Assembly: GCF_030209835.1 (NCBI RefSeq)
Contig: NZ_JARVRF010000011.1
Span: 1-64,000, forward strand
DNA: 64,000 nt
Source: Arthrobacter sp. efr-133-R2A-120
Lineage (GTDB): Bacteria; Actinomycetota; Actinomycetes; Actinomycetales; Micrococcaceae
Reading direction: 5' to 3'
The position numbers and the translations under genes are program-made. This document shows, piece by piece, positions 26,783-35,164 of the stretch (positions are counted from its first letter, which is position 1; every line of letters starts with the position of its first letter). The notes under the pieces are model-generated. The model saw only the letters and a list, made by a program, of their open reading frames with translations, made no database searches and was not told where the DNA came from.

Positions 26783-28387
26783 ATGGACGCCTTGGAAATC
26801 GCACGCTGGCAATTCGGAATCACCACGGTCTACCACTTCATGATGGTGCCGTTGACCATCGGGCTGGGGCTTGTCGTGGCAGTCATCCAGACTCTTTGGT
26901 ATCGCACGGGCAAGGTTGAATACCTGCGGATGACCAAGTTCTGGGGCAAGCTCTTCCTCATCAACTTCATCATGGGCGTGGCCACGGGCATCGTGCAGGA
27001 ATTCCAATTCGGCATGGCCTGGAGCGAATACAGCCGATTCGTCGGTGACGTGTTCGGTGCGCCCCTGGCCCTGGAGGCGCTGCTGGCCTTCTTCGTGGAA
27101 TCGACCTTCCTGGGACTCTGGATCTTCGGCTGGAAGCAACTCAAGCGTGGCGTCCACCTCGCGTGCCTCTGGATCGCCGTGATCGGCTCGGTCTTCTCGG
27201 CGTACTTCATCATCGTGGCCAACTCCTGGATGCAGCACCCCGTCGGCGTCACGATGGTCAACGGGCGTCCCGTCATGACCGACGCCTGGGCAGTCTTCAC
27301 CAACAACACCGCCATGGTGGCCGTACCCCACACGCTCTTCGGCGCGCTGGCGGTTGCCGGTGCGTTCCTTCTGGGCATCGCCTGGTACCACCTCTGGCGC
27401 CGCCGGCACGACGGTATCGACACCGTCGGAGCGGATGGCCGGGCCGTCGCGGGCGAAGCCGACATTCCCGGACGCGACAAGGCCGACTACAAGGTGTGGA
27501 TCACCTCCCTGCGGATCGGCGCCGTCGTCGCCATGATCTCCTTCGCCGGAACCGCCATCACCGGCGATCTGCAAGGCAAACTGATGTTCGAACAACAGCC
27601 CATGAAGATGGCCGCGGCCGAGGCCGCCTGCCACGACGGAACCGGCTTCTCCGTGCTGAGCATCGGCAACCTCGGGTCCAAGAACTGCAACGACATCGTG
27701 GCCGTGATCGAGGTCCCCGGCATCCTTTCTTTCCTGGCCAAGGGCGATTTCACCACGGAAGTGAAGGGCGTCAACAGCCTCCTGGACGAATACAAGGCCA
27801 AGTACGGCACCCACCTGCCGGACAATCCCCTCTACGGCGATCGGGCAGGCCAGGACATCCAGTACGTACCGGTCATGGAAGTCACCTACTGGGGCTTCCG
27901 GATGATGATCGGCTTCGGCGGGATCGCTGCCCTTGCCGCTTTGCTCGCCCTATGGGTCACGCGCAAGGGCATGGTCCCGCAATCCCGCTGGATCATGCGC
28001 CTGGCGGTGTTCGGTATCCTGGCTCCCTTCGGCGCCAACGCCGCCGGCTGGATCTTCACCGAAATGGGCCGGCAGCCGTTCGTCGTCGCGCCCAATCCGG
28101 ACGCCAGCGGAGTCGACCAAGTGTTCATGTTCACGGCCGCCGCCGTCTCACCAGGCGTCTCCCCCGCCGAGCTCATCACCTCGCTGGTGGTGTTGGCCTC
28201 CATCTACGCGGTCCTGCTGGTGGTGGAAGTCCGGCTACTGGTCAAATACGCCCGCGGAGGCGTGGTGTCCGCGATGCCGGAGCTCGCCGAAGCGCATGAC
28301 AAGAAAAAGAAGGACGACGACGGCGGGACCCCGGGTGCACCGGGCCAGCCCGGCGACAGCGACGACGTCCTGGCATTCGCCTACTAG
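26783..28387 (+). CDS. cydA: Cytochrome bd ubiquinol/menaquinol oxidase subunit I
   Basis: Haem-bearing subunit of the high-affinity, non-proton-pumping terminal oxidase, 534 residues. Haem ligand H18 lies in TTVYHFMM and the second ligand region is ANSWMQHPVG. The methionine ligand region is VMEVTYWGFRMMIG, and the GRQPF-like motif appears as EMGRQPFVVAP. The ATG at 26783 follows AAGGA. An acidic and lysine-rich tail follows the last helix. cydB follows after 20 bases. Three BlaI-type palindromes upstream suggest repression by the divergent BlaI protein. Confidence 0.96.
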   Translation: MDALEIARWQFGITTVYHFMMVPLTIGLGLVVAVIQTLWYRTGKVEYLRMTKFWGKLFLINFIMGVATGIVQEFQFGMAWSEYSRFVGDVFGAPLALEALLAFFVESTFLGLWIFGWKQLKRGVHLACLWIAVIGSVFSAYFIIVANSWMQHPVGVTMVNGRPVMTDAWAVFTNNTAMVAVPHTLFGALAVAGAFLLGIAWYHLWRRRHDGIDTVGADGRAVAGEADIPGRDKADYKVWITSLRIGAVVAMISFAGTAITGDLQGKLMFEQQPMKMAAAEAACHDGTGFSVLSIGNLGSKNCNDIVAVIEVPGILSFLAKGDFTTEVKGVNSLLDEYKAKYGTHLPDNPLYGDRAGQDIQYVPVMEVTYWGFRMMIGFGGIAALAALLALWVTRKGMVPQSRWIMRLAVFGILAPFGANAAGWIFTEMGRQPFVVAPNPDASGVDQVFMFTAAAVSPGVSPAELITSLVVLASIYAVLLVVEVRLLVKYARGGVVSAMPELAEAHDKKKKDDDGGTPGAPGQPGDSDDVLAFAY

Positions 28388-28407
28388 GAAGCAGAGGGAT
28401 CTTTCGA

Positions 28408-29505
28408 ATGGAACTGTTGCCTACCGTCTGGTTCGTGGCTATCGCCGTGCTGTGGACGGGTTACCTCTTCCTGGAGGGCTTCGACCTCGGAGTCGGAATG
28501 CTCATGAAGCTCTTCGCCCGGAACAACACTGACCGCCGGGTGCTGCTGAACACGATCGGCCCGGTGTGGGACGGGAACGAAGTGTGGCTGCTGACCGCGG
28601 CCGGTGCCACCTTCGCGGCCTTCCCGCTGTGGTACGCCTCGCTGTTTTCGGCGCTCTACCTGCCGCTGCTGATTGTCCTGGTGGCCCTGATCCTCCGGGC
28701 GGTGGCTTTCGAGTACAGGGGCAAAGTGGACACCGCGCGCTGGCGGACCGTCTGGGACTGGGCCATCGCCTTGGGCTCGTTCACGGCTGCGTTCGGCATC
28801 GGCGCCGCGCTGGCGTTGACCACTACCGGGCTGCCGATCGACTCGAACGGCGACCGCCAGGGCGGCCCCTTTGCCTGGTTCAGCGGATATGCCGTGCTGG
28901 GCGGTATCGCCGTCGTCGCGTTCGCCCTGGTGCACGCACTGGCGTTCCTGGCCCTGAAGACCGACGGCGAAGTGCGCCACCGTGCGCGCCGCTGGTTTGT
29001 GCGACTCGCCCCGTTGGCCCTCCTGCCGCTGCTGGCATGGATGGTGGCCGTGCAGCTGCTCAGCGGCAAGCCGTTGACGTGGATCCTGGTGGTCCTCGGA
29101 GTCGTGGCGGCGGCAGGGGCATGGGTCCTCGCCCGAAAGGGTGCTGAGGGCAAGGCGTTCGGAGCCCTGGGTGCGTTCCTGGTGTGCGCCACTGCTTCCA
29201 TCTTCGGCGCGGCGTTCCCCGTGGTCATCCCGTCCACTTTGAACCCTGCCTTCAACCTCACCATTTCCAACGCCTCGTCCTCCGCCTACACCCTGGGGCT
29301 GATGAGCATCGTGGCCGCCGTCGGCTTGCCCCTCGTCATCGCCTACCAGGCCTGGACCTACTGGGTGTTCCGCCGCCGCGTAAGTGCCGCACATATTCCC
29401 GCAGCACATGGTTTCCTCCCGGCCATCGCGGCCAAGGTCCTGGTGGGCCATGCGGCGTCGGGCGGACCAGCTGCCAAACACGCACCCCACGACGCCGGCG
29501 AGTAA
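28408..29505 (+). CDS. cydB: Cytochrome bd oxidase subunit II
   Basis: Partner of CydA, 365 residues, with about eight membrane helices. The opening LPTVWFVAIAVLWTGYLFLEGFDLGVGML and the TIGPVWDGNEVWLLTAAGATFAAFPLWYA motif are standard for CydB. The C-terminal part holds LTISNASSSAYTLGLMSIVAAVGLPLVIAYQAWTYWVFR. The length is normal. It lies between cydA and the fused cydDC gene with 20- and 3-base gaps, so all three are one operon. Confidence 0.96.
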   Translation: MELLPTVWFVAIAVLWTGYLFLEGFDLGVGMLMKLFARNNTDRRVLLNTIGPVWDGNEVWLLTAAGATFAAFPLWYASLFSALYLPLLIVLVALILRAVAFEYRGKVDTARWRTVWDWAIALGSFTAAFGIGAALALTTTGLPIDSNGDRQGGPFAWFSGYAVLGGIAVVAFALVHALAFLALKTDGEVRHRARRWFVRLAPLALLPLLAWMVAVQLLSGKPLTWILVVLGVVAAAGAWVLARKGAEGKAFGALGAFLVCATASIFGAAFPVVIPSTLNPAFNLTISNASSSAYTLGLMSIVAAVGLPLVIAYQAWTYWVFRRRVSAAHIPAAHGFLPAIAAKVLVGHAASGGPAAKHAPHDAGE

Positions 29506-29508
29506 CGG

Positions 29509-32500
29509 ATGAAGCCCCAGCTGCCCGCAGGACCCGCCACCCGATCCGCCTTGTACTTCCTTGGCCTGCTGTCCGCACTCAAGGCTTTGTCCCTGGTCCT
29601 GATTGCGCAGGCCATCGCGGGGATGCTGTCCGGACTTGCGGCGGGCGGCATGGGGTGGCGCGAAGGACTCCTGTGGGGTGCCGCCGGAGCGGTCCTGCGC
29701 TCCCTGACGGTCTGGGGCCAGGGAGTCGCGGCGCGCCGCGCGGCCCTCGGGGTCAAGGAAGAGCTGAGGTCCAGGCTGCTGGGACGCGCCCTTGGCCCCG
29801 GTGCTGCGGGACGAGTCGGCGAAGTGAACGACGGCGGGCTCGCTGTGCTTGCCACCCGCGGACTTGACGCATTGGACAACTATTACACCCAGTTCCTGCC
29901 CGCCTTGGTCAATTGCGCCGCTCTGCCTTTGCTCCTCGGCGCGCGGATCCTCATTGCGGACTGGGTCAGTGCCGTGATCGTGGTGCTGACCTTGCCACTG
30001 GTCCCGCTGTTCATGGTCCTGATCGGCCGCCATACCGAGGACAGGGTCCACGAAGCCCAATCCTCGCTGCGGAAGCTCTCGGGGCACATCCTGGAGTTGG
30101 CCAAGGGACTTCCCGTGCTGGTGGGGCTGGGCCGCGCGGGAGAACAGCGCGCAGCCCTTGAGGACCTCTCCGAGGAATACCGCTCGCGCACCATGGGAAC
30201 CCTGCGGACTGCCTTCTTGTCCGCCCTCGCCCTTGAGCTGATAGCCACCATCTCCGTAGCCGTCGTGGCCGTCTTCATCGGCGTGCGACTTGTGGCGGGC
30301 GACATGGGCCTGGAAGCAGGCCTGCTGGCCCTCATCCTCGCCCCCGATTGCTATCTTCCCCTGCGCGAGCTGGGCACGTCCCACCACGCCAGCGACGACG
30401 GGCGCGAAGCGTTGGCAGCAGCCAACGCCGTGCTGGACTCGCCTGCGGGACGCCCGCTGAATGACGGGTACGACGCCGCCGCGCCAGCCAGCAACGCCGC
30501 GCCAGCCGGCAACGGCGGGCCAGCCGGCAACGGGGCGCCGGCCGGCGTCGTGGTCACCGGACTGACGGTGACGTACGCGGGAAGGGTGGCTGCCGCCGTC
30601 GGGCCCATCGACTTCAAGGCTCCGGCCGGGCAGATCACCGCGCTTGACGGCCGCAGCGGTTCGGGCAAGAGCACCATCCTGGGTGTCCTCGCCGGCACGA
30701 TCGGCGACGGTCCGCTGGCAACCATCGAAGGTTCCGTCACCGGCGTGGGCGCCGGCGCGGTGGCTTGGGTTCCGCAACATCCCGTCATGGTTGCCGGCAC
30801 GGTGCTGGACGAGGTGGTCCTTTACCTGAACGGCCGCAATCCCGGCCCCGGGTCCCAGATCGATGCGTCGATGGACCCCGGATCCACCGCCGATGCGGAC
30901 ACCGCGAGGGCCATGAGCTGCCTGGAGCAGGCCGCCGCGGAGCACCTCGCGTTCAAACATCCCGCCGAGTTGAGCCCCGGCGAAGTGCGTCGGGTGGCCG
31001 TGGCGCGCGGCTTGGCGCGCCTCGACGCGGGTGCCACGGTCCTGCTGCTCGACGAACCCACCGCACACCTGGACGTCGCGTCCGCGGACGCCATCCGTGC
31101 GGCCATCGCGCGGCTGCGGGGGGCCGCGACTGTCATCCTGGTGGCCCACGACGCCACCACCCGGAAGCTGGCGGACAACGTAGTGAAGGTCGACGGCGGG
31201 GAGATCGACCGAAGGGCGGCGCAGGAGCAAGCAGGCCCCGCAGGGCTGGAATCCGCCGCACCCGCGTCAGCTCAGCTTCCACGGGACACGAATCCCGCAA
31301 CCGCACCGGCGGGGGGAATTGAACCCCCCACCGGCATCTCCACGCTCAAGGCCCTGGCGCGGATCCTGGCGCCCGTCCGCTACAAGTTCGCCGGTGCCAC
31401 GCTCCTCGCGGCGCTCGCAGCCTTGTTTGCCGTGGCGTTGTCCGGGCTCTCCGGCTGGCTCATTATCCGGGCCAGCGAACAACCGCCCATCCTGTACTTG
31501 CTTGGAGCGATCGTTGGAGTCAGGTTCTTCGGCATAGGCCGGGCGGTGCTGCGGTACGCCGAACGCCTCGTCGTCCACGACACAGTCTTCGCCGCGATGA
31601 CAAGGCTCCGGGGCGCGCTCTGGGCGAATCTCAGCGCGCGTGCCCTGTCCTTGCGGCGGCTCCTGCAGGGCGGCAATGTCCTCGGAGCGGTGGTGGACGA
31701 CGTCGACACGCTGCGGGACGTGCTGCCGCGCGTCGTGCTTCCCCCGCTGTCCGCACTCGCCGTCGCCGTGTCGGCGATGGTCGCCTCGGCGCTGCTGGTT
31801 CCCGCCACCGTACCGGCGGTTGCCGCGACCGCCGTGGTTGGCCTGGTCCTGGCTCCTCTTCTTGCACTGGTGGCGGACCGGAACGCGGCACGCGCCGAGC
31901 AGCAACTGCGCTCACTCGTGCTGCGCGACGTTGCCCTGGCCCTCGACGCGCGCGCGGAGCTCAGCGCCAACGGCGTCGCCGGCCCGGTCCTGTCATCCCT
32001 GACCCGGAGGGACACTGCGGCCACGGCGGCCGCGCAGCGTTCCGCGTGGGCTGACGGAATCGGCCAAGGGTTGACCGTGCTTGCCTGCACCCTGGGAGCC
32101 CTGGCGGCCGGCCTTCTCGCCGCACCTTCGGTGCAAGCCGGAACTGTCGCGCCGGCCGTCCTGGCCGTCGTCGTCCTTGTTCAGCTGGCCCTCGCGGAAC
32201 CCTACGGGGCGGCAGTGTCCGCCGTGCGGCAGGGTCCGGCTTTGGCCGCGGTACTGCGGCGGATCGCCCGGTCAGGGGCCTTCGATACGCCGGAAGCCGA
32301 CGGCGGTGTGCTGACGTTGCCGGAGCGACCCGACGGCTCCGCGGGGATGCTGCTGGATGGCCTCGAAGCGTCCTGGCCCGGCGGCGCGCCGGTGTTCAGC
32401 GGGCTCAGCGCCGAAGCGGCCCCCGGACACTGGCTCGCGGTCACCGGCCCCTCCGGCTCGGGGAAATCCACGCTGCTCTCCGTGCTTCTTGGCTTCCTGC

Positions 32501-32982
32501 CGGCATCATCCGGGGGGGCCAGCGTCAGCGGGAGGGCCGCTTGGTGTCCCCAAGAGGCCCACCTCTTCGACTCCACGATTCGCGGCAATTTGCTGCTCGC
32601 CCGCCCGGCCGGCAGCAAGCCTTCCGAAGCGGACATGTACAAGGCCTTGGGCGCCGTCGGGCTTTCCGGAGTGGTATCCGGGCTCCCCGGTGGCCTCGAT
32701 AGCCGCATAGGTCCCTCGGGTTCGTTCCTGAGCGGCGGCGAACGCCAACGGCTCGCCATGGCCCGCACGCTCCTCACCGGGGCAGCTGTCCTGCTCCTGG
32801 ACGAGCCAACTGCCCATCTCGACGCCGAGGCCGGGCGCCTCATGATGGCGGAGCTGCGCGCCGGGCTAAAAGACGTCACAGTGGTCTTGGTGACCCACAA
32901 CCCGGCCGACATCGCCGGGGGAGATTCCCGGCTGGATCTCGGCTCGCCGTCGGCGCTCCCGGAGCTGGTGCGCGGGAACTAG
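29509..32982 (+). CDS. cydDC: Fused CydD-CydC thiol reductant ABC exporter
   Basis: A single 1,157-residue chain combining both halves of the ABC exporter needed for cytochrome bd assembly (glutathione/cysteine or haem-related substrate). Each half has a membrane domain and an ATPase. The first ATPase has GRSGSGKST (K387), LSPGEVRRVAVARG and VLLLDEPTAHLD. The second has GPSGSGKST (K986), LSGGERQRLAMART and again VLLLDEPTAHLD. Note LSPGE instead of LSGGE in the first signature. An Ala/Gly/Asn-rich spacer at about 320-345 is encoded by short degenerate repeats. The start is three bases after cydB. Confidence 0.94.
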   Translation: MKPQLPAGPATRSALYFLGLLSALKALSLVLIAQAIAGMLSGLAAGGMGWREGLLWGAAGAVLRSLTVWGQGVAARRAALGVKEELRSRLLGRALGPGAAGRVGEVNDGGLAVLATRGLDALDNYYTQFLPALVNCAALPLLLGARILIADWVSAVIVVLTLPLVPLFMVLIGRHTEDRVHEAQSSLRKLSGHILELAKGLPVLVGLGRAGEQRAALEDLSEEYRSRTMGTLRTAFLSALALELIATISVAVVAVFIGVRLVAGDMGLEAGLLALILAPDCYLPLRELGTSHHASDDGREALAAANAVLDSPAGRPLNDGYDAAAPASNAAPAGNGGPAGNGAPAGVVVTGLTVTYAGRVAAAVGPIDFKAPAGQITALDGRSGSGKSTILGVLAGTIGDGPLATIEGSVTGVGAGAVAWVPQHPVMVAGTVLDEVVLYLNGRNPGPGSQIDASMDPGSTADADTARAMSCLEQAAAEHLAFKHPAELSPGEVRRVAVARGLARLDAGATVLLLDEPTAHLDVASADAIRAAIARLRGAATVILVAHDATTRKLADNVVKVDGGEIDRRAAQEQAGPAGLESAAPASAQLPRDTNPATAPAGGIEPPTGISTLKALARILAPVRYKFAGATLLAALAALFAVALSGLSGWLIIRASEQPPILYLLGAIVGVRFFGIGRAVLRYAERLVVHDTVFAAMTRLRGALWANLSARALSLRRLLQGGNVLGAVVDDVDTLRDVLPRVVLPPLSALAVAVSAMVASALLVPATVPAVAATAVVGLVLAPLLALVADRNAARAEQQLRSLVLRDVALALDARAELSANGVAGPVLSSLTRRDTAATAAAQRSAWADGIGQGLTVLACTLGALAAGLLAAPSVQAGTVAPAVLAVVVLVQLALAEPYGAAVSAVRQGPALAAVLRRIARSGAFDTPEADGGVLTLPERPDGSAGMLLDGLEASWPGGAPVFSGLSAEAAPGHWLAVTGPSGSGKSTLLSVLLGFLPASSGGASVSGRAAWCPQEAHLFDSTIRGNLLLARPAGSKPSEADMYKALGAVGLSGVVSGLPGGLDSRIGPSGSFLSGGERQRLAMARTLLTGAAVLLLDEPTAHLDAEAGRLMMAELRAGLKDVTVVLVTHNPADIAGGDSRLDLGSPSALPELVRGN

Positions 32983-32989
32983 CCCGAAG

Positions 32990-34075
32990 TTACGTTTGTC
33001 CGAGCCGCCCGAGGGTGGCGTCCACCGACTCGACGATTTTGCCCACGAGTTTCCGCGCGTCGTCCTCCCGGATGAGCGGCGTGGATTGGCCGGCCCACAG
33101 CGACATCAGGTCCGGGATTCCCTGTTCGGCCGCGGCGGGCCGGAATTTGCCGGTCAGCCAGTTCTGGATCGGGAACGGGGCATGCGCGGAAGGATCGGCG
33201 AGCTCCGCGATGATCCGGTTGGGGATGCCGCGTGCCAAGCGGCCGCTGAGGGCGCGGGTCAGGACGGTGTGGGCGGCGTCGGGTCCGCGCATCGCGGCCA
33301 GGTGTGCGGGACTGATGGCTGACTGCCGCGTGGCCAGGAAGGCCGAACCGATCTGGACCGCGTCCGCGCCAAGCGCCAAGGCTGCAGCGACCCCACGGCC
33401 GTCGGAGATGCCGCCAGCGGCGATGACCGGGACCGAGACGGCATCCACCACCTGGGGTACCAGGGCCATGGTCCCCACGAGCGAGTCCTCCGGGGCGCGC
33501 AGGAAGGAAACCCGGTGTCCGCCCGCCTCCATCCCCGAGGCGACGATGGCGTCCACGCCGCCGGCATCCAAGGCCACGGCTTCGTCAACCATGGTCGCGG
33601 TACCGACCACCACGATGCCGTTCTTGTGAGCCTCCTCGATGACAGCCCCGGACGGAACACCGAACACGAAGCTCAGCACGGCTGGTCGGGCGTCGACGGC
33701 CGCTTGAATCTGTTCCTGCAGATCGGGCAGGTAGGTTTCCGGTTGCGCGGGTGGCTCCACGCCCACCAGTTCGAAATACGGCCGGAGGATGTCCACAAAG
33801 GCGGCGAACTGCCGGGCATCCGCGGTTGGCGGCTCTTCGCCCTCGATGGGGAGCCAGAGATTCAGTGCGAACGGTTTCCCGGTGGCCGTCCTGAGTTCGC
33901 GGGCCGTGGCGGCAATCCGTTCCGCATCGTATCCGTAGAGGCCGTAGGAACCCAGCCCGCCCGCCTCGCTGACCGTGGCCGATAGCTCCACCGACGACAG
34001 GCCACCGAAAGGACCGAGGACGATGGGCAGGTCAATATTGAAGAGGCGGGTTGCCCGCGTGTCTTTCCACGACAT
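32990..34075 (-). CDS. Nitronate monooxygenase family protein
   Basis: FMN TIM-barrel oxidoreductase, 361 residues, of the 2-nitropropane dioxygenase family. Visible motifs are IVLGPFGGLSSVELSATVSEAGGLGSYG at the start, GVDAIVASGMEAGGHRVSF (with the catalytic histidine region) and IAAGGISDGRGVAAALALGADAVQIGSAFLAT (FMN phosphate site). The start ATG at 34075 (MSWKDTRATR) begins the family similarity. It lies eight bases after the DinB-like gene on the same strand. Detoxifies alkyl nitronates, or is an enoyl reductase-like relative. Confidence 0.9.
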   Translation of the reverse strand: MSWKDTRATRLFNIDLPIVLGPFGGLSSVELSATVSEAGGLGSYGLYGYDAERIAATARELRTATGKPFALNLWLPIEGEEPPTADARQFAAFVDILRPYFELVGVEPPAQPETYLPDLQEQIQAAVDARPAVLSFVFGVPSGAVIEEAHKNGIVVVGTATMVDEAVALDAGGVDAIVASGMEAGGHRVSFLRAPEDSLVGTMALVPQVVDAVSVPVIAAGGISDGRGVAAALALGADAVQIGSAFLATRQSAISPAHLAAMRGPDAAHTVLTRALSGRLARGIPNRIIAELADPSAHAPFPIQNWLTGKFRPAAAEQGIPDLMSLWAGQSTPLIREDDARKLVGKIVESVDATLGRLGQT

Positions 34076-34083
34076 CGCGGCGC

Positions 34084-34602
34084 CTAGCCGTCCACGTCGT
34101 GCAGGTGATGGACGACGTCGTGCAGGAAGTACTGGGCAAACGTCAACACGGTGAACGTCGAGCCGTTGCTCCGGACCCCCGTGCGGGGCCACTCGTCTTC
34201 GTGGACAGCGGCGAAGGAGTTGGCAATTTGAGTGCCCTCGGTGGCCAGCTGCGCAGTGACTTCCGCGGGGTCCGCATTGGCGTAGTCGCCGTCGATCGCG
34301 GCCTTGTCCTGGTCCCAGTTGGCGAAGTGCGCGTCGTCCTCCCGCAGCATCAGGTTCAGGCGCTGGTCGAAGAGGCTAAAGACGTCCCGCACGTGGCAGG
34401 CATACTCCAAGGGCGACCACGTGTGCTCGTCCGGGCGCGTGGACGCGTCTTCCCGGCGCAGAACGGCCCGCCAACGCGGCAGCATGTTGAGGACTGTCCC
34501 CGGGACAGTGGACGGGGTCACAGTGGCGGCGTCGAAGCCGCATTCGGGACAGGGCGTGGACAGGACCCAGGTCCAGTCCTTGTCATCGGGAATGATCGGC
34601 AT
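34084..34602 (-). CDS. DinB-superfamily protein (MDMPI-like four-helix bundle)
   Basis: A 172-residue four-helix protein with three candidate metal histidines, in YACHVRDVF and near the C-terminus LHDVVHHLHDVDG. Many DinB/YfiT-like proteins are thiol-dependent (mycothiol or bacillithiol) transferases, and mycothiol is the actinobacterial thiol, so a mycothiol-dependent S-transferase is plausible. The N-terminus has the pair CPECG, which is unusual and may be a small zinc or redox site. It leads the nitronate monooxygenase gene. Confidence 0.78.
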   Translation of the reverse strand: MPIIPDDKDWTWVLSTPCPECGFDAATVTPSTVPGTVLNMLPRWRAVLRREDASTRPDEHTWSPLEYACHVRDVFSLFDQRLNLMLREDDAHFANWDQDKAAIDGDYANADPAEVTAQLATEGTQIANSFAAVHEDEWPRTGVRSNGSTFTVLTFAQYFLHDVVHHLHDVDG

Positions 34603-34664
34603 GGCAGTAGTCTAGGGCCCGGATTACCGATCCGGGCACACTGCCCGGCGAGCGGTCCATCCCA

Positions 34665-34678
34665 GGTCTGATCAGACC
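34665..34678. promoter_or_regulatory. 14-bp perfect palindrome between DinB-like and VOC genes
   Basis: GGTCTGATCAGACC, perfectly self-complementary, lies between the divergent starts at 34,602 and 34,727, about 50 bases before the VOC gene. A divergent operator is plausible. The regulator is not encoded nearby. Confidence 0.45.
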
Positions 34679-34726
34679 GATCAGGAGTAAAGTTTGTGCT
34701 GGGGAAGCCTGGAAAGTGAAATTGCC

Positions 34727-35107
34727 ATGCTTAAGGATCTAAACGTCGCCGGAGTGCTCCCTGCCAGCGATATCGCCCGCGCCCGCGACTTCTACCGCGA
34801 CAAGCTCGGCCTCGAACCGGACAACCCGGAGGCCACAGACAACCTGATGTACAAGTGCGCCAACGGCACCGCGTTCCTGCTCTACGAGACGCCGAACGCC
34901 GGGACCGCCAAGAACACCCAGTTGGGATTCCAGAGCACGGACCTGGACCAGGACATGGCCGACCTCAGGGAACGCGGAGTTGTCTTCGAAGAGTACGACT
35001 TCCCGGGCCTGAAAACCGAAAACGGCGTAGCCACCATGCCGAGCGGAGAACGGGGAGCCTGGTTCCTCGACACGGAAGGAAACATCCTCAGCATCTCGAC
35101 GATGTAG
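34727..35107 (+). CDS. VOC-superfamily (glyoxalase/dioxygenase-like) protein
   Basis: A 126-residue single-domain vicinal-oxygen-chelate protein. The beta-alpha-beta motif is in GVLPASDIARARDFYRDKLGLEPD, and the second half ends GAWFLDTEGNILSIST with a glutamate/aspartate-type metal site. No specific substrate can be named. The ATG at 34727 is chosen with GGAAAG ten bases upstream, rather than a longer frame upstream that lacks similarity. Stands alone between the palindrome and the parC gene. Confidence 0.85.
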   Translation: MLKDLNVAGVLPASDIARARDFYRDKLGLEPDNPEATDNLMYKCANGTAFLLYETPNAGTAKNTQLGFQSTDLDQDMADLRERGVVFEEYDFPGLKTENGVATMPSGERGAWFLDTEGNILSISTM

Positions 35108-35164
35108 CCCGGCATAGTCAGGCCCAAGCACAGCCGCGACGTAACAGTCAAAGCCTACTTCCGG

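Noticed and set aside
28384..31230. Very long reading frame on the minus strand opposite cydB and cydDC
   Set aside because: It is an antisense frame produced by high GC. It is rich in Gln/Gly/Arg/His with no domain, and the plus strand carries clear Cyd proteins.
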